Assembly: GCA_013285595.1 (NCBI GenBank)
Contig: JABDHF010000016.1
Span: 1 to 44,036, forward strand
Direction of reading: 5' to 3'
Length of the DNA stretch: 44,036 nucleotides
DNA from: Bacteroidota bacterium
GTDB taxonomy: Bacteria; Bacteroidota; Bacteroidia; Chitinophagales; Chitinophagaceae
Shown: one piece after another, positions 36,133 through 44,020 of the stretch
Layout: every line of letters begins with the position of its first letter
Position numbering within the stretch: the stretch's first letter is position 1
Made by a program: the position numbers and the translations under genes
The notes under the pieces: generated by a model
Told to the model about the DNA's origin: nothing
The model's database searches: none
Seen by the model: only the letters and a program-made list of their open reading frames with translations

Positions 36133-36561
36133 CTAGCTGCTATGGTCACATACTATTACCCATGCGCCCTTTATTTTTTGCAACAGCAGGGTATAGCTGC
36201 CACCCACATCGCCCGCACTGCGTTTCAGAGCCCACGTGCCCACTATAAAATAGTAGTCGCCCGATAGTTTTTGCATGCTGGTTATGATGGATACTAACTC
36301 GCCCATATGCGCGGCATCGGGGTAGGCCTCTTTATATCTTTTAAGTGTGGCCTGGTAGCCATAGCGCGGCCCTTTAGAGCCTATGAATAGCAGGCTGTCG
36401 TTTTCCCAGTACCCCTTCATATAGCCATCTACGCTGCCTTTGTTCCACTCGGTTACCTGGGCTGCAAGCAAATGCTTTATAGCCTGCTCATCTTTATTTT
36501 GCGCAGTTACATAACGCGGGGCGAACAGGCTAATTAGCAGGATAAACAACGCCCCTTTCAT
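36133..36561 (-). CDS. Exported SnoaL/DUF4440-like protein
   Basis: A 142-residue protein with signal peptide (MKGALFILLISLFAPRYVTA, cleavage near AQN). The mature part has the NTF2-like fold pattern: a helix AIKHLLAAQVTEWNKGSVDG, then a strand-rich half YMKGYWENDSLLFIGS, ATLKRYKEAYPDAAHMG and GTWALKRSAGDVGGSYTLLL, ending IKGAWVIVCDHSS. The usual family role is a small enzyme or ligand-binding pocket; the activity cannot be deduced. It overlaps the preceding 67-residue gene by 32 bases and lies 89 bases upstream of the cytochrome c start. Confidence 0.85.
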   Translation of the reverse strand: MKGALFILLISLFAPRYVTAQNKDEQAIKHLLAAQVTEWNKGSVDGYMKGYWENDSLLFIGSKGPRYGYQATLKRYKEAYPDAAHMGELVSIITSMQKLSGDYYFIVGTWALKRSAGDVGGSYTLLLQKIKGAWVIVCDHSS

Positions 36562-36733
36562 AATAATAATGGCCTGAAGAGTAAAGAAGAACGGCTATAA
36601 TAAAGAGCAATACGGCTGCTACAATCATATACCAGCCAGCCATTCTGCCGCTGTGCCTGGATATATAAACAAGTATAAACCCGCTAGTAACAAGTATTAA
36701 AGATAAAAAAGCCAAAACAAGTATCAATGCCAT
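36530..36733 (-). CDS. Small two-helix membrane protein
   Basis: A 67-residue protein with two hydrophobic helices (ALILVLAFLSLILVTSGFIL and AGWYMIVAAVLLFIIAVLLY) separated by a short basic loop (SRHSGRM) and a C-terminal tail YYERGVVYPAN. No family is recognised. Its 3' end overlaps the start of the SnoaL-like gene by 32 bases, which supports real translation and coupling. Role unknown. Confidence 0.55.
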   Translation of the reverse strand: MALILVLAFLSLILVTSGFILVYISRHSGRMAGWYMIVAAVLLFIIAVLLYSSGHYYYERGVVYPAN

Positions 36734-36930
36734 GTGATCACAGTTTATAAGCGTATTATACTACCCGCAAGTAACCTGGGTTACAACCGGCATACTCAAT
36801 ACACGAAACGAAGATAATATTTCCACTATAATTTTTACCAAAGTACTATGTCTTTAACACAAATACGGTATATTAACAAATCAAAGCCAGTGGAGATCGC
36901 CGTCCCGGTCTTATTGACGCCCAATAGCCT

Positions 36931-37116
36931 ATGAAACGTATGCATGCTTTCTTTCTTCTATGTTTTTTTGCGCTCACTTTTATATTCAGTTTCCTGTTTT
37001 CATCGTCTCATTACGCTAAAGCGCTGAGTATCATTGGCCAGGCAGGTTTAGCGCTTAGCCTGCTCTTGTTTTTTATTTTACCAGCCGGGAAAAAGCCACC
37101 CAAAAGCATCCGCTAA
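36931..37116 (+). CDS. Small membrane protein, 61 residues
   Basis: Begins MKRMHAFFLLCFFALTFIFS, a hydrophobic helix, then a second helix (IIGQAGLALSLLLFFILP) and a basic end (AGKKPPKSIR). Two membrane segments, no recognised family. It stands alone between the minus-strand group ending at 36733 and ssrA. A 28-codon frame (36848-36934) overlaps its start by ATGA. Weak but plausible gene. Confidence 0.45.
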   Translation: MKRMHAFFLLCFFALTFIFSFLFSSSHYAKALSIIGQAGLALSLLLFFILPAGKKPPKSIR

Positions 37117-37170
37117 AAAAAACGGCAAATTGACTACCAAATTAACAAAGGCTATCCCCTTTAAATTCCG

Positions 37171-37178
37171 TAAATTTG
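37171..37178 (+). promoter_or_regulatory. Candidate -7 box for ssrA
   Basis: TAAATTTG fits TAnnTTTG, 20 bases before the mature tmRNA 5' end at 37199, leaving a short 5' leader for RNase P removal. Confidence 0.55.
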
Positions 37179-37198
37179 CATTCCTAGTTTTATGTATT

Positions 37199-37565
37199 GG
37201 GGCCGACTGGTTTTGACAGCATAGGGCAGGGTAAGTGTAAGCATGTCGTGCGTTGGATAATTAGCACGTAAATCTGAATACCCAAAATCTATACGGCGAA
37301 TATTCTTACGCCATGGCTGCCTAATCAGAGATTAGACACCCTTTATAGCCGCCGGGAAGGCTGCCAGTTGCCGTCCCCGCCGCCGAATCAACAAATAACC
37401 GGATAGGCCAGTGTTCGTTGCGCGCACAGGATGAAAATCAAAGCAAATAAGGAATGAGTTGGTTTGTTCTCCCCCGGCCCGTTCCCGACAATTAATGAAG
37501 AAATAAACATGTAGAAAGCTTATTGGGCATGTGTTTGGACGCGGGTTCGACTCCCGCCGGCTCCA
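37199..37565 (+). ncRNA. ssrA: tmRNA (transfer-messenger RNA)
   Basis: 367 bases from GGGGCCGACTGG to the discriminator A after GGCTCC. The 5' GGGGCC and 3' GGCTCC form the tRNA-like acceptor stem, and GCGGGTTCGACTCCCGC is the T arm. The tag frame is 37295-37324, reading GEYSYAMAA then TAA, with the resume codon GGC. Bases AAACATGTAG and the pseudoknot-rich GCCGCCGGGAAGG segments lie between. The CCA end is not encoded (CTT follows), so it must be added by nucleotidyltransferase. Rescues stalled ribosomes with SmpB (not in window); tagged products go to ClpXP. It is directly followed by a defence operon. Confidence 0.95.
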
Positions 37566-37581
37566 CTTAGTTGAGTATCAA

Positions 37582-37630
37582 AACATGAAAAAAGCCTTGA
37601 AATCGTTGATTTCAAGGCTTTTTTCATGTT
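37582..37630 (+). terminator. 23-pair perfect hairpin after ssrA
   Basis: Arms of 23 bases (37582-37604 and 37608-37630) pair without mismatch around loop GTT; the inner stem holds GAAATC/GATTTC and an AAAAAAG/CTTTTTT tract. This is the ssrA terminator, with the T run inside the stem. It is flanked by a nine-base direct repeat GTATCAAAA at 37575-37583 and 37637-37645. Confidence 0.8.
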
Positions 37631-37718
37631 GGCCATGTATCAAAATTTTCAAATTTGCTCAAATGCCAGGTGCGCCATTCGTTGCTTCAAAAGTTTTTTT
37701 AGAAAGGCCTACCTGGCT

Positions 37719-37726
37719 TATATTTG
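37719..37726 (+). promoter_or_regulatory. Candidate -7 box for the jet operon
   Basis: TATATTTG, a perfect TAnnTTTG, 11 bases before ATG 37738. A T-rich stretch at 37694-37700 lies at the right distance for the -33 half. The expected start of transcription falls only a few bases before the ATG, which supports 37738 as jetA start. Confidence 0.5.
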
Positions 37727-37737
37727 CCGCCCGCTTT

Positions 37738-38937
37738 ATGAAGACTTTCTCCTCAATACAACAGTTGCTGACCACGCTTACCCGTGAGCAAAAACTGTTG
37801 AGTGAACTGTTTGAAAAAAGAAAGATCCTTTCTTTTAACTACGACTATGCGCTGGAACTGGTAGACTACGATGCTGATAAGATAACCGCACTTATCGACT
37901 ACTCAGTAATAAGGCAAAACGGAAGCAACCTGGAGCTGGATGACTTGTTTCTACAGTTTTTTGAACAGGTGATGGAGGTGAATGAGGAGATCAATGTTTC
38001 TTATATCAATGAGCATATTCAAAACATAAAGCAAAGCATCATTTACTACTTGCAGGAAAACAATGAGACGCGGAAGTATGGCTACCTGCGCCAGGTGAAG
38101 CAGGCTCTGCGAAAAATAGGTGCCATAGCCCTGCGAAATGTTGTAGACCTAAACAGGAATATTGATAATACTTTTAAGAACGAACCAAACTACAAGATAA
38201 AGAAAACAAAGCTGGAGCACCTGGATGAGAAGCGAAATACGATCTACGCGCTCATCAACCATACAGATCATTTGGTTTCGGGAGAAGAGGAGCAAACGTT
38301 TTTTAAGGTGGCGTCTGATGAAGAGCTGAACCGGATCATCATCCTGCTAAAACTGCAGCTAAATGAATGCAGACATAATCTTATAGATATACAAAAGCAG
38401 ATAATAGACTACCTGAACCGGATAAAATACCAGAGTGGTGTAATAGAAAAGTTAAGACAGATAAAATACCTTAAAGACCAGTTTGAACTGAGAAGCAAAA
38501 CAAGTATCAGAGAGCTATTGGCTGATAACAAAGCGGTTATCTTCGAGTCTAATCCTGTTTACCCGCTCAATATTTCGTTAGATCAACTGCAAACAGATGA
38601 CGAAGCGAAAACAGTTATTGAGAAGGTGGCAAAAAGAATACGAACCAGCGTAAAGGTAACACAACCACTTGCAGGCAGCATTTCTGACGAATACCTGGAA
38701 ACGCAGGTGCAGGAAGAAATACAGATAAACCTCGATGAGGTAAAAAACAGTTTCCTTGCCGGTGGGAATAATCTCTTTGATTTCATCTGCGCCTACGACT
38801 TTGGTAAGGAAGTAAGCTTTGACGATTGCGTAACTATCTACTGCCAGATGATCTCCCAGTTTGATACTTTATTTAAAATTACCGATGTCTATAACAATAA
38901 GCAGGATGTGGAATTCGCTGTGGTTTATCCTAAATAA
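37738..38937 (+). CDS. jetA: Wadjet JetA (MukF/MksF-like kleisin subunit)
   Basis: A 399-residue mainly helical protein. The frame is open back into ssrA, so I start at MKTFSSIQQLLTTLTREQKL (37738), just after a promoter box. It has no catalytic motif: winged-helix-like N-terminal part, then long helices with coiled-coil pattern at about 190-290 (IKKTKLEHLDEKRNTIYALI, LNECRHNLIDIQKQIIDYLN), and a C-terminal domain ending DVYNNKQDVEFAVVYPK. Identification comes from position: first of four in the order JetA-JetB-JetC-JetD with the SMC ATPase and the Toprim protein. Its job in the family is to bridge the ATPase heads and hold the MukE-like subunit. Sequence-only assignment is moderate; operon context makes it strong. 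Confidence 0.8.
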   Translation: MKTFSSIQQLLTTLTREQKLLSELFEKRKILSFNYDYALELVDYDADKITALIDYSVIRQNGSNLELDDLFLQFFEQVMEVNEEINVSYINEHIQNIKQSIIYYLQENNETRKYGYLRQVKQALRKIGAIALRNVVDLNRNIDNTFKNEPNYKIKKTKLEHLDEKRNTIYALINHTDHLVSGEEEQTFFKVASDEELNRIIILLKLQLNECRHNLIDIQKQIIDYLNRIKYQSGVIEKLRQIKYLKDQFELRSKTSIRELLADNKAVIFESNPVYPLNISLDQLQTDDEAKTVIEKVAKRIRTSVKVTQPLAGSISDEYLETQVQEEIQINLDEVKNSFLAGGNNLFDFICAYDFGKEVSFDDCVTIYCQMISQFDTLFKITDVYNNKQDVEFAVVYPK

Positions 38938-38944
38938 TAAGTAA

Positions 38945-39514
38945 ATGAACGTACCCAAACATACTTCCGATATTTTTGAACTGCTAAGTAAGGGGCAATT
39001 CATTTGCTCTAACAGTGGTAAGGACTCTGTGCGGAAGCTATATAATATAATCGACGAGAATTTTGATGACCTGCACGACTATTTCAGCTCTATAAATTTT
39101 ATATTGGAAAGAGGCGATGAATACTTCATGTTTACGAGGGAAGAAAACAAGGCCGACCTGGAGCGCAAGCTGGAAGCAGCTTTTAAGTGGATAGACATAC
39201 TTGACTTTTTTAAGACAGTTGATCATTCATTTAGCGCAGGTTACCGTTTCACCCCGTCTGATATCCTGGTAAAGCTAACTGTAGATGTGAACATGAAGAA
39301 CAAATTAGAAGGCCTGAAAAAGTATTCCGGCGGTAAAGAAAAGCATGCCGAAATACTAGACAAAGTGCTGGACCAGCTGCGCCGCGATAATTTTATAGAG
39401 CTTGAAAACGAAATAACAAACAGCTATAAAACACTTGCGTCGTTTCACTACCTGGAACGACTGATATTATCCATAAACATTGCTGAATCCGTGAAAAATG
39501 AGATACCTGAATAG
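38945..39514 (+). CDS. jetB: Wadjet JetB (MukE/MksE-like, DUF4194 type)
   Basis: A 189-residue protein with the winged-helix character of the MukE/MksE family: SDIFELLSKGQFICSNSGKD (helix and an early basic loop), then FILERGDEYFMFTREENKAD, and a C-terminal helix FHYLERLILSINIAESVKNE. It starts 7 bases after jetA and its stop lies 17 bases inside the start of jetC. In the known complex JetB binds JetA and DNA and controls ring closure. The call is based on size, order and general fold; no catalytic motif is expected. Confidence 0.78.
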   Translation: MNVPKHTSDIFELLSKGQFICSNSGKDSVRKLYNIIDENFDDLHDYFSSINFILERGDEYFMFTREENKADLERKLEAAFKWIDILDFFKTVDHSFSAGYRFTPSDILVKLTVDVNMKNKLEGLKKYSGGKEKHAEILDKVLDQLRRDNFIELENEITNSYKTLASFHYLERLILSINIAESVKNEIPE

Positions 39515-42500
39515 AGTTTTTTTTATTAACAGCGCCAATGTGAAGTATGCTGAAGTAGCTATTGATGGCAATGTACATTTTATAGGCACACAGGGAGTAG
39601 GTAAAAGCACATTGCTGCGCGCCATTCTTTTCTTTTATAATGCAGATAAATTAAAGCTGGGCATAGAAAAAGGCAAGAAAACATTCGACGAATATTACTT
39701 CCCTTTTGCCAACTCTTATCTTATCTACGAAGTAGTTAAAGACTCCGGGCCATATTGTATCATGGCGTTTAAGGCGCAGGGGCGTGTTTGCTTCAGGTTC
39801 ATCAACAGCGCCTATAACCAGGAAAACTTTATCAGCGATGATGGTAAGGTGCGCACATGGGAAAGTATAAGAGAAACTTTTGGTAAGAAGACAAACTATA
39901 CCCGTAAGATAGACCGCTACGAAGAATACCGCGATATTCTCTACGGTAATAATATGGGCCTGGATAAAGAGTTTAGAAAGTATGCACTTATAGAAAGCCG
40001 GCAGTATCAGAATATACCAAGAACGATACAGAACGTATTTCTTAACTCAAAGCTGGACGCTGAATTTATTAAGCAGACCATTATTATGTCGCTCAATGAA
40101 GAGGACGTAAAGATTGAGCTTGAAAAATACGCCCTGCACCTAAAAGATTTTGACGTTCAGCTGGCGGATATCAACAAGTGGACAGAGGTAAACAAATCGG
40201 GCGAGATACCCGTGCGCAAGATGGCAGAGAACATAGCCAAAATACATGCGGCCATACAATCGCTCAACAGGGAAAAGCAGGAAACAGCAATCCAGCTTTT
40301 CCAGTCATACGATGTGGCAACTAAAGAACTGCCACAGGTAGAGAAAAAGCACGACCAGCGCCTGAGGCACCGCCAGGTGGCACAGGAAAAGTCTAACGAC
40401 CTGAAAGGGAAATTCCAGGCCAAAAGGGAAGATGTACAGAAACAGATAAACATACTGGATAACGACCTGAAAAGGATAAAAAGCAAAAGCGAATATTACG
40501 ATGGCATCAACATCAGCGCCATCATTCAAAGAGTAGATAAGAAAGATGATAACGAAGCCATGCGCGACAGGCTGCTCGCCGAAAAAGTACTACTCAATGC
40601 AAAATTTACCGAAATAAATAGCCGCTACCAGGCGCTGATACAGCAGCAGCAAAATGCATTTGCAGGGTTTGATAATGCACACCAGGCCCGTAGGAATAAA
40701 TTGAGAGAAGAGTTCCTGGTGTTTAAGAGCGATACAAACGAACAATACAACCGTGCATTCGCAGAAATAAGAAAGCAGCAGCAATCCGCCCTTGAAGTTG
40801 CCCGCAATGGTATAGCTCAGAAGAAAGATAGCATACACGAGCTAAAGCTCAAAAAACAAAAAGGACAGCTGCAGCGCTATTTTGAACAAGACATAGAAGC
40901 AGCGAAGTCAGAGATCGCTGTATTGCAGCAAAAAATAAAAAGCGCTGGCATAGAGATAGCAGATTTTAAAAAACAAGTGGAAACCCTGCAAAAGCAATGG
41001 GAGCTTGACCAGGAAAAAAGTGCCGCAGTATATGATAGGAAAGTAGAGAAAATGTGGGAAGATGGCAAGCAATACGCCGTAAATGTGACGGCTATTGATG
41101 AAAAATTGCAAAAGAATAAAGACTCACTGTATGGGTGGCTAAACGCAAATGTGCCGGGCTGGGAAAATAGTATAGGTAAAGTATTGGATGAAGAACAGGT
41201 ATTGTTTCACTCGGGCCTCGCGCCGCAATGGACCGAAGGCATAAATGATACTTTGTACGGCTTAAAAATAGATCTGAACGAGATCAATAAAACAGTAAAG
41301 ACCGTTGCAGATTATGAACGGGAAAAAGGAGAGTGGCTGCAAAAGGCAGATGTGAACCGGGCTAATACTAACAAGCTGATAGAGGAAAAGAACGAAGAAG
41401 CAGACAAACTAAAGACTCGTTACCAGGGGAAAATAAAAGAAATAAATAACAACAGGCGGCAGCTGGAATTCGAGCTGCAAAGATCGAACGGGCAATTGCA
41501 GGCAAATGAGGTTAAACGCGCAGACCTGGTAAGAAAAGCCGCGGAAGAGCAAGAACAGTTTTTGCAGCAGGTAAGCCGGGAAATTGAAGCAGCATCAGAA
41601 GAATTAATAAATGAAGAGAAAAACCTGGATGGCATAGAAGCCGGCATCCAGAAGCAAATAGATAATAAAGAGAAAGAAAAAAACAAGAAAATAAAAGCAG
41701 AAGATCAGAGGATAAAAGAATTGATAGCGACTTTTGACCAGGAACTGCAAGCGAGAAAACAAGAAACAGAAAACCGCATAGAGGAAATAAAGCAGCAGCA
41801 AACCAAAGATCTGAAAGTAGAAGGCGCTGATGTACTAAGGCTTTCCGGCATTGAAAAGGAGCTTTTGATTATCAGCAAAGAATTGAATTTTATAAATGAC
41901 AACCGGGATATTGTAGCAGAATACAATAAAGACAAACGAGAGCTCTTTGACCAGGCAGATGCTTTTAAAACAGATAAGCGGCTGAAAGAAAACCTGCTTG
42001 AAAATGAGCAGGAAAAATACAATCTGCAAAAGCAAAAGATAAACCAGGAAGTAGAACAGCTTACCGTTGCCATTAACGAACTAAACGCCCAGATAACAAG
42101 CATTAGTGAAGGTATAAACGCCTTCGAAAGCTTTAAAAAGGCAGACCACTATAGGCAGATTGCCGAGTACGAAGGGCAACAATCTACCGGTACGGGGAAT
42201 ACAGCCAACCTGAAGTTATTGATCGAGACATTGAATGGTAAGATGTATACCATACAGGAGCGTTATAACGATCTGCAAACGGCCATCAACAAATTTACTG
42301 GCAACTTCGACTCAAAAAACATCTTTAATTTTAAATCGAATCTCGTAGAGAAAGAAGAGTTTATAGAGTTTGCAGAAATGCTGTATGAATTCCTGGAAGA
42401 AAATAAGATAATGCAGTATGAAAAGCGGGTGAACGAGCGCTTTGCAACCCTCATACGCCAGATAGGCAAAGAAACTACAGAGCTTACCTCGAAAGGTGGC

Positions 42501-43172
42501 GAGATACAAAAAGTGATTGCCGAGATAAACCGCGACTTTGAGGAGCGTAATTTTGCTGGTGTTATCAAAAGCATCAGGCTGCAACTGTCTGGTAGCCAAA
42601 ACGCGATAGTGAACCTATTGCAGGAAATAAAGAAATTCAACGACCAGAATAGCATGGGGCTTGGCGCTGTAGACCTCTTCTCGTCTGGCGATAATGAAGG
42701 GCAAAACAAAAAGGCAATTTCTTTGCTAAAAGAATTTGCAAAAGAAATTAATGCGAGAAAGGAGAAAGAGATCAGCCTGCCCGATTCATTCGAATTGCAG
42801 TTCAGGATTGTAGAAAATGAAAATGATAGCGGCTGGGTAGAAAAACTAACTAATGTAGGCTCAGAGGGCACTGATATACTGGTGAAAGCAATGATCAATA
42901 TTATGCTGCTCAATGTGTTTAAAGACAGCGCATCTAAACGTTTTAAAGACTTCAGGCTGCACTGCATGATGGATGAAATAGGTAAACTGCACCCTAATAA
43001 CGTGAAGGGCATACTAAAATTTGCCAACGATAGGAATATACTTTTGATCAACAGCTCGCCTACATCTTATAATGCTACTGATTACCGGTATACTTACCTG
43101 CTGTCAAAAGACAGTAAGCATGTGACCACTGTGAAGCGATTAATAAAAAAAGGAGCTGAAGTATTGGTATGA
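39498..43172 (+). CDS. jetC: Wadjet JetC (SMC/MukB-like ATPase)
   Basis: A 1224-residue SMC-type ATPase. Walker A is GTQGVGKST at residues 30-38 (Lys36), near the N-terminus as in all SMC-like proteins. Then come long heptad-rich coiled coils about 230-520 and 620-900, separated by a hinge-like globular segment near 527-611 (LYGWLNANVPGWENSIGKVL). At the C-terminal head is the signature-like SEGT (1122-1125) and Walker B CMMDEIGKLHP with Asp1159 and Glu1160. The ATP cycle drives loop extrusion along DNA, used to recognise small circular plasmids. It overlaps jetB by 17 bases and jetD by 4. All motifs intact, so probably active. MksB of the MksBEFG condensin is the same family. Confidence 0.9.
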   Translation: MRYLNRVFFINSANVKYAEVAIDGNVHFIGTQGVGKSTLLRAILFFYNADKLKLGIEKGKKTFDEYYFPFANSYLIYEVVKDSGPYCIMAFKAQGRVCFRFINSAYNQENFISDDGKVRTWESIRETFGKKTNYTRKIDRYEEYRDILYGNNMGLDKEFRKYALIESRQYQNIPRTIQNVFLNSKLDAEFIKQTIIMSLNEEDVKIELEKYALHLKDFDVQLADINKWTEVNKSGEIPVRKMAENIAKIHAAIQSLNREKQETAIQLFQSYDVATKELPQVEKKHDQRLRHRQVAQEKSNDLKGKFQAKREDVQKQINILDNDLKRIKSKSEYYDGINISAIIQRVDKKDDNEAMRDRLLAEKVLLNAKFTEINSRYQALIQQQQNAFAGFDNAHQARRNKLREEFLVFKSDTNEQYNRAFAEIRKQQQSALEVARNGIAQKKDSIHELKLKKQKGQLQRYFEQDIEAAKSEIAVLQQKIKSAGIEIADFKKQVETLQKQWELDQEKSAAVYDRKVEKMWEDGKQYAVNVTAIDEKLQKNKDSLYGWLNANVPGWENSIGKVLDEEQVLFHSGLAPQWTEGINDTLYGLKIDLNEINKTVKTVADYEREKGEWLQKADVNRANTNKLIEEKNEEADKLKTRYQGKIKEINNNRRQLEFELQRSNGQLQANEVKRADLVRKAAEEQEQFLQQVSREIEAASEELINEEKNLDGIEAGIQKQIDNKEKEKNKKIKAEDQRIKELIATFDQELQARKQETENRIEEIKQQQTKDLKVEGADVLRLSGIEKELLIISKELNFINDNRDIVAEYNKDKRELFDQADAFKTDKRLKENLLENEQEKYNLQKQKINQEVEQLTVAINELNAQITSISEGINAFESFKKADHYRQIAEYEGQQSTGTGNTANLKLLIETLNGKMYTIQERYNDLQTAINKFTGNFDSKNIFNFKSNLVEKEEFIEFAEMLYEFLEENKIMQYEKRVNERFATLIRQIGKETTELTSKGGEIQKVIAEINRDFEERNFAGVIKSIRLQLSGSQNAIVNLLQEIKKFNDQNSMGLGAVDLFSSGDNEGQNKKAISLLKEFAKEINARKEKEISLPDSFELQFRIVENENDSGWVEKLTNVGSEGTDILVKAMINIMLLNVFKDSASKRFKDFRLHCMMDEIGKLHPNNVKGILKFANDRNILLINSSPTSYNATDYRYTYLLSKDSKHVTTVKRLIKKGAEVLV

Positions 43173-44020
43173 TCTCACGTTCTATTTCAGAAAAGTTGCT
43201 ACAGCTTGCAGCGGGGGAAAACCTTCCCGCAAGCCAGTTGCAACATGAAATTATACGGGAGCTTATCGGCGATGGCATCATTCTGGGGCGTGTATTGGGC
43301 CGCACAAAAAGCACTTTGTATATTCAAGATACAGTTGCGCTTAGCAACTGGTTGTTCAATAGGTTTTCCATCCGGGACCTCGCTGAATATGTCAATACGC
43401 TTAAGAATGAAGAAGCTACCCGCGCAGATCTCATACATGCCGGCAACGACTCTAAATTAGCGGCCAGGCGTACTTTCAAAGGTTTTTTAATAAACAGTTA
43501 TGTCCGCATTGAAGCCTTTCTTAATGGCAACCCTTTTACATTTATTCCCGTCGCTGGTACCTTTCAGTTTATTTACGATTTCGAAAGCTTTATACCTGCA
43601 CCGGATATAGTTATCGTGGGTATAGAGAATGCAGAGAATTTCCGTTGGGTAGAAAAGCTGCAATACCTGTTTAAAGATGTTCATCCACTTTTTGTTTGCC
43701 GTTATCCACAAGGTCAGGGGAAGGACCTGCTGAAATGGTTGTATTCTGTTCCAAATCGTTACCTTCATTTTGGCGATTATGACTTTGCTGGTATTAACAT
43801 ATACCAGCAGGAGTATAAAAAGCACTTGGGGGAGCAGGCAACTTTCTTTATCCCCGCAAATATAGAACACCTGATAGAAGAGTACGGAAACCGGAAACTC
43901 TATGATCAGCAGCAATTGAATACCGTAGACTTTCCTGAGGATGGTATACAACGCCTAGTATCGCTGCTTCATAAATACAAAAAAGGGCTGGAGCAGGAAG
44001 CTTTAATAGGGCCGAAATAA
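43169..44020 (+). CDS. jetD: Wadjet JetD (Toprim nuclease, compact form)
   Basis: A 283-residue protein with C-terminal Toprim domain (DUF2220 type). IVGIENAEN has the catalytic Glu153 in the VEN-x-E-like position, and HFGDYDFAGINIY carries Asp203 and Asp205 (GDxD, canonical GDIDTHG in other JetD). An N-terminal helical region with ARRTFKGFLINSYVRIEAFL precedes the Toprim. The start ATGA overlaps the jetC stop. In known systems JetD is the metal-dependent nuclease that cuts the plasmid trapped by JetABC. Usual JetD of type I has about 380-400 residues with an added DUF3322 N-part, so this one is shorter. Complete at the TAA 44018-44020. Confidence 0.85.
   Translation: MISRSISEKLLQLAAGENLPASQLQHEIIRELIGDGIILGRVLGRTKSTLYIQDTVALSNWLFNRFSIRDLAEYVNTLKNEEATRADLIHAGNDSKLAARRTFKGFLINSYVRIEAFLNGNPFTFIPVAGTFQFIYDFESFIPAPDIVIVGIENAENFRWVEKLQYLFKDVHPLFVCRYPQGQGKDLLKWLYSVPNRYLHFGDYDFAGINIYQQEYKKHLGEQATFFIPANIEHLIEEYGNRKLYDQQQLNTVDFPEDGIQRLVSLLHKYKKGLEQEALIGPK

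Noticed and set aside
37531-37737. Upstream part of the long frame ahead of jetA
   Set aside because: It begins within the tmRNA T arm and reads through the terminator palindrome; a promoter box lies before ATG 37738. The extension is not coding.
42263-43051. 262-codon minus-strand frame opposite jetC
   Set aside because: Ser/Phe/Leu-rich antisense shadow of the conserved ATPase head of JetC with its Walker B motif; no independent evidence.
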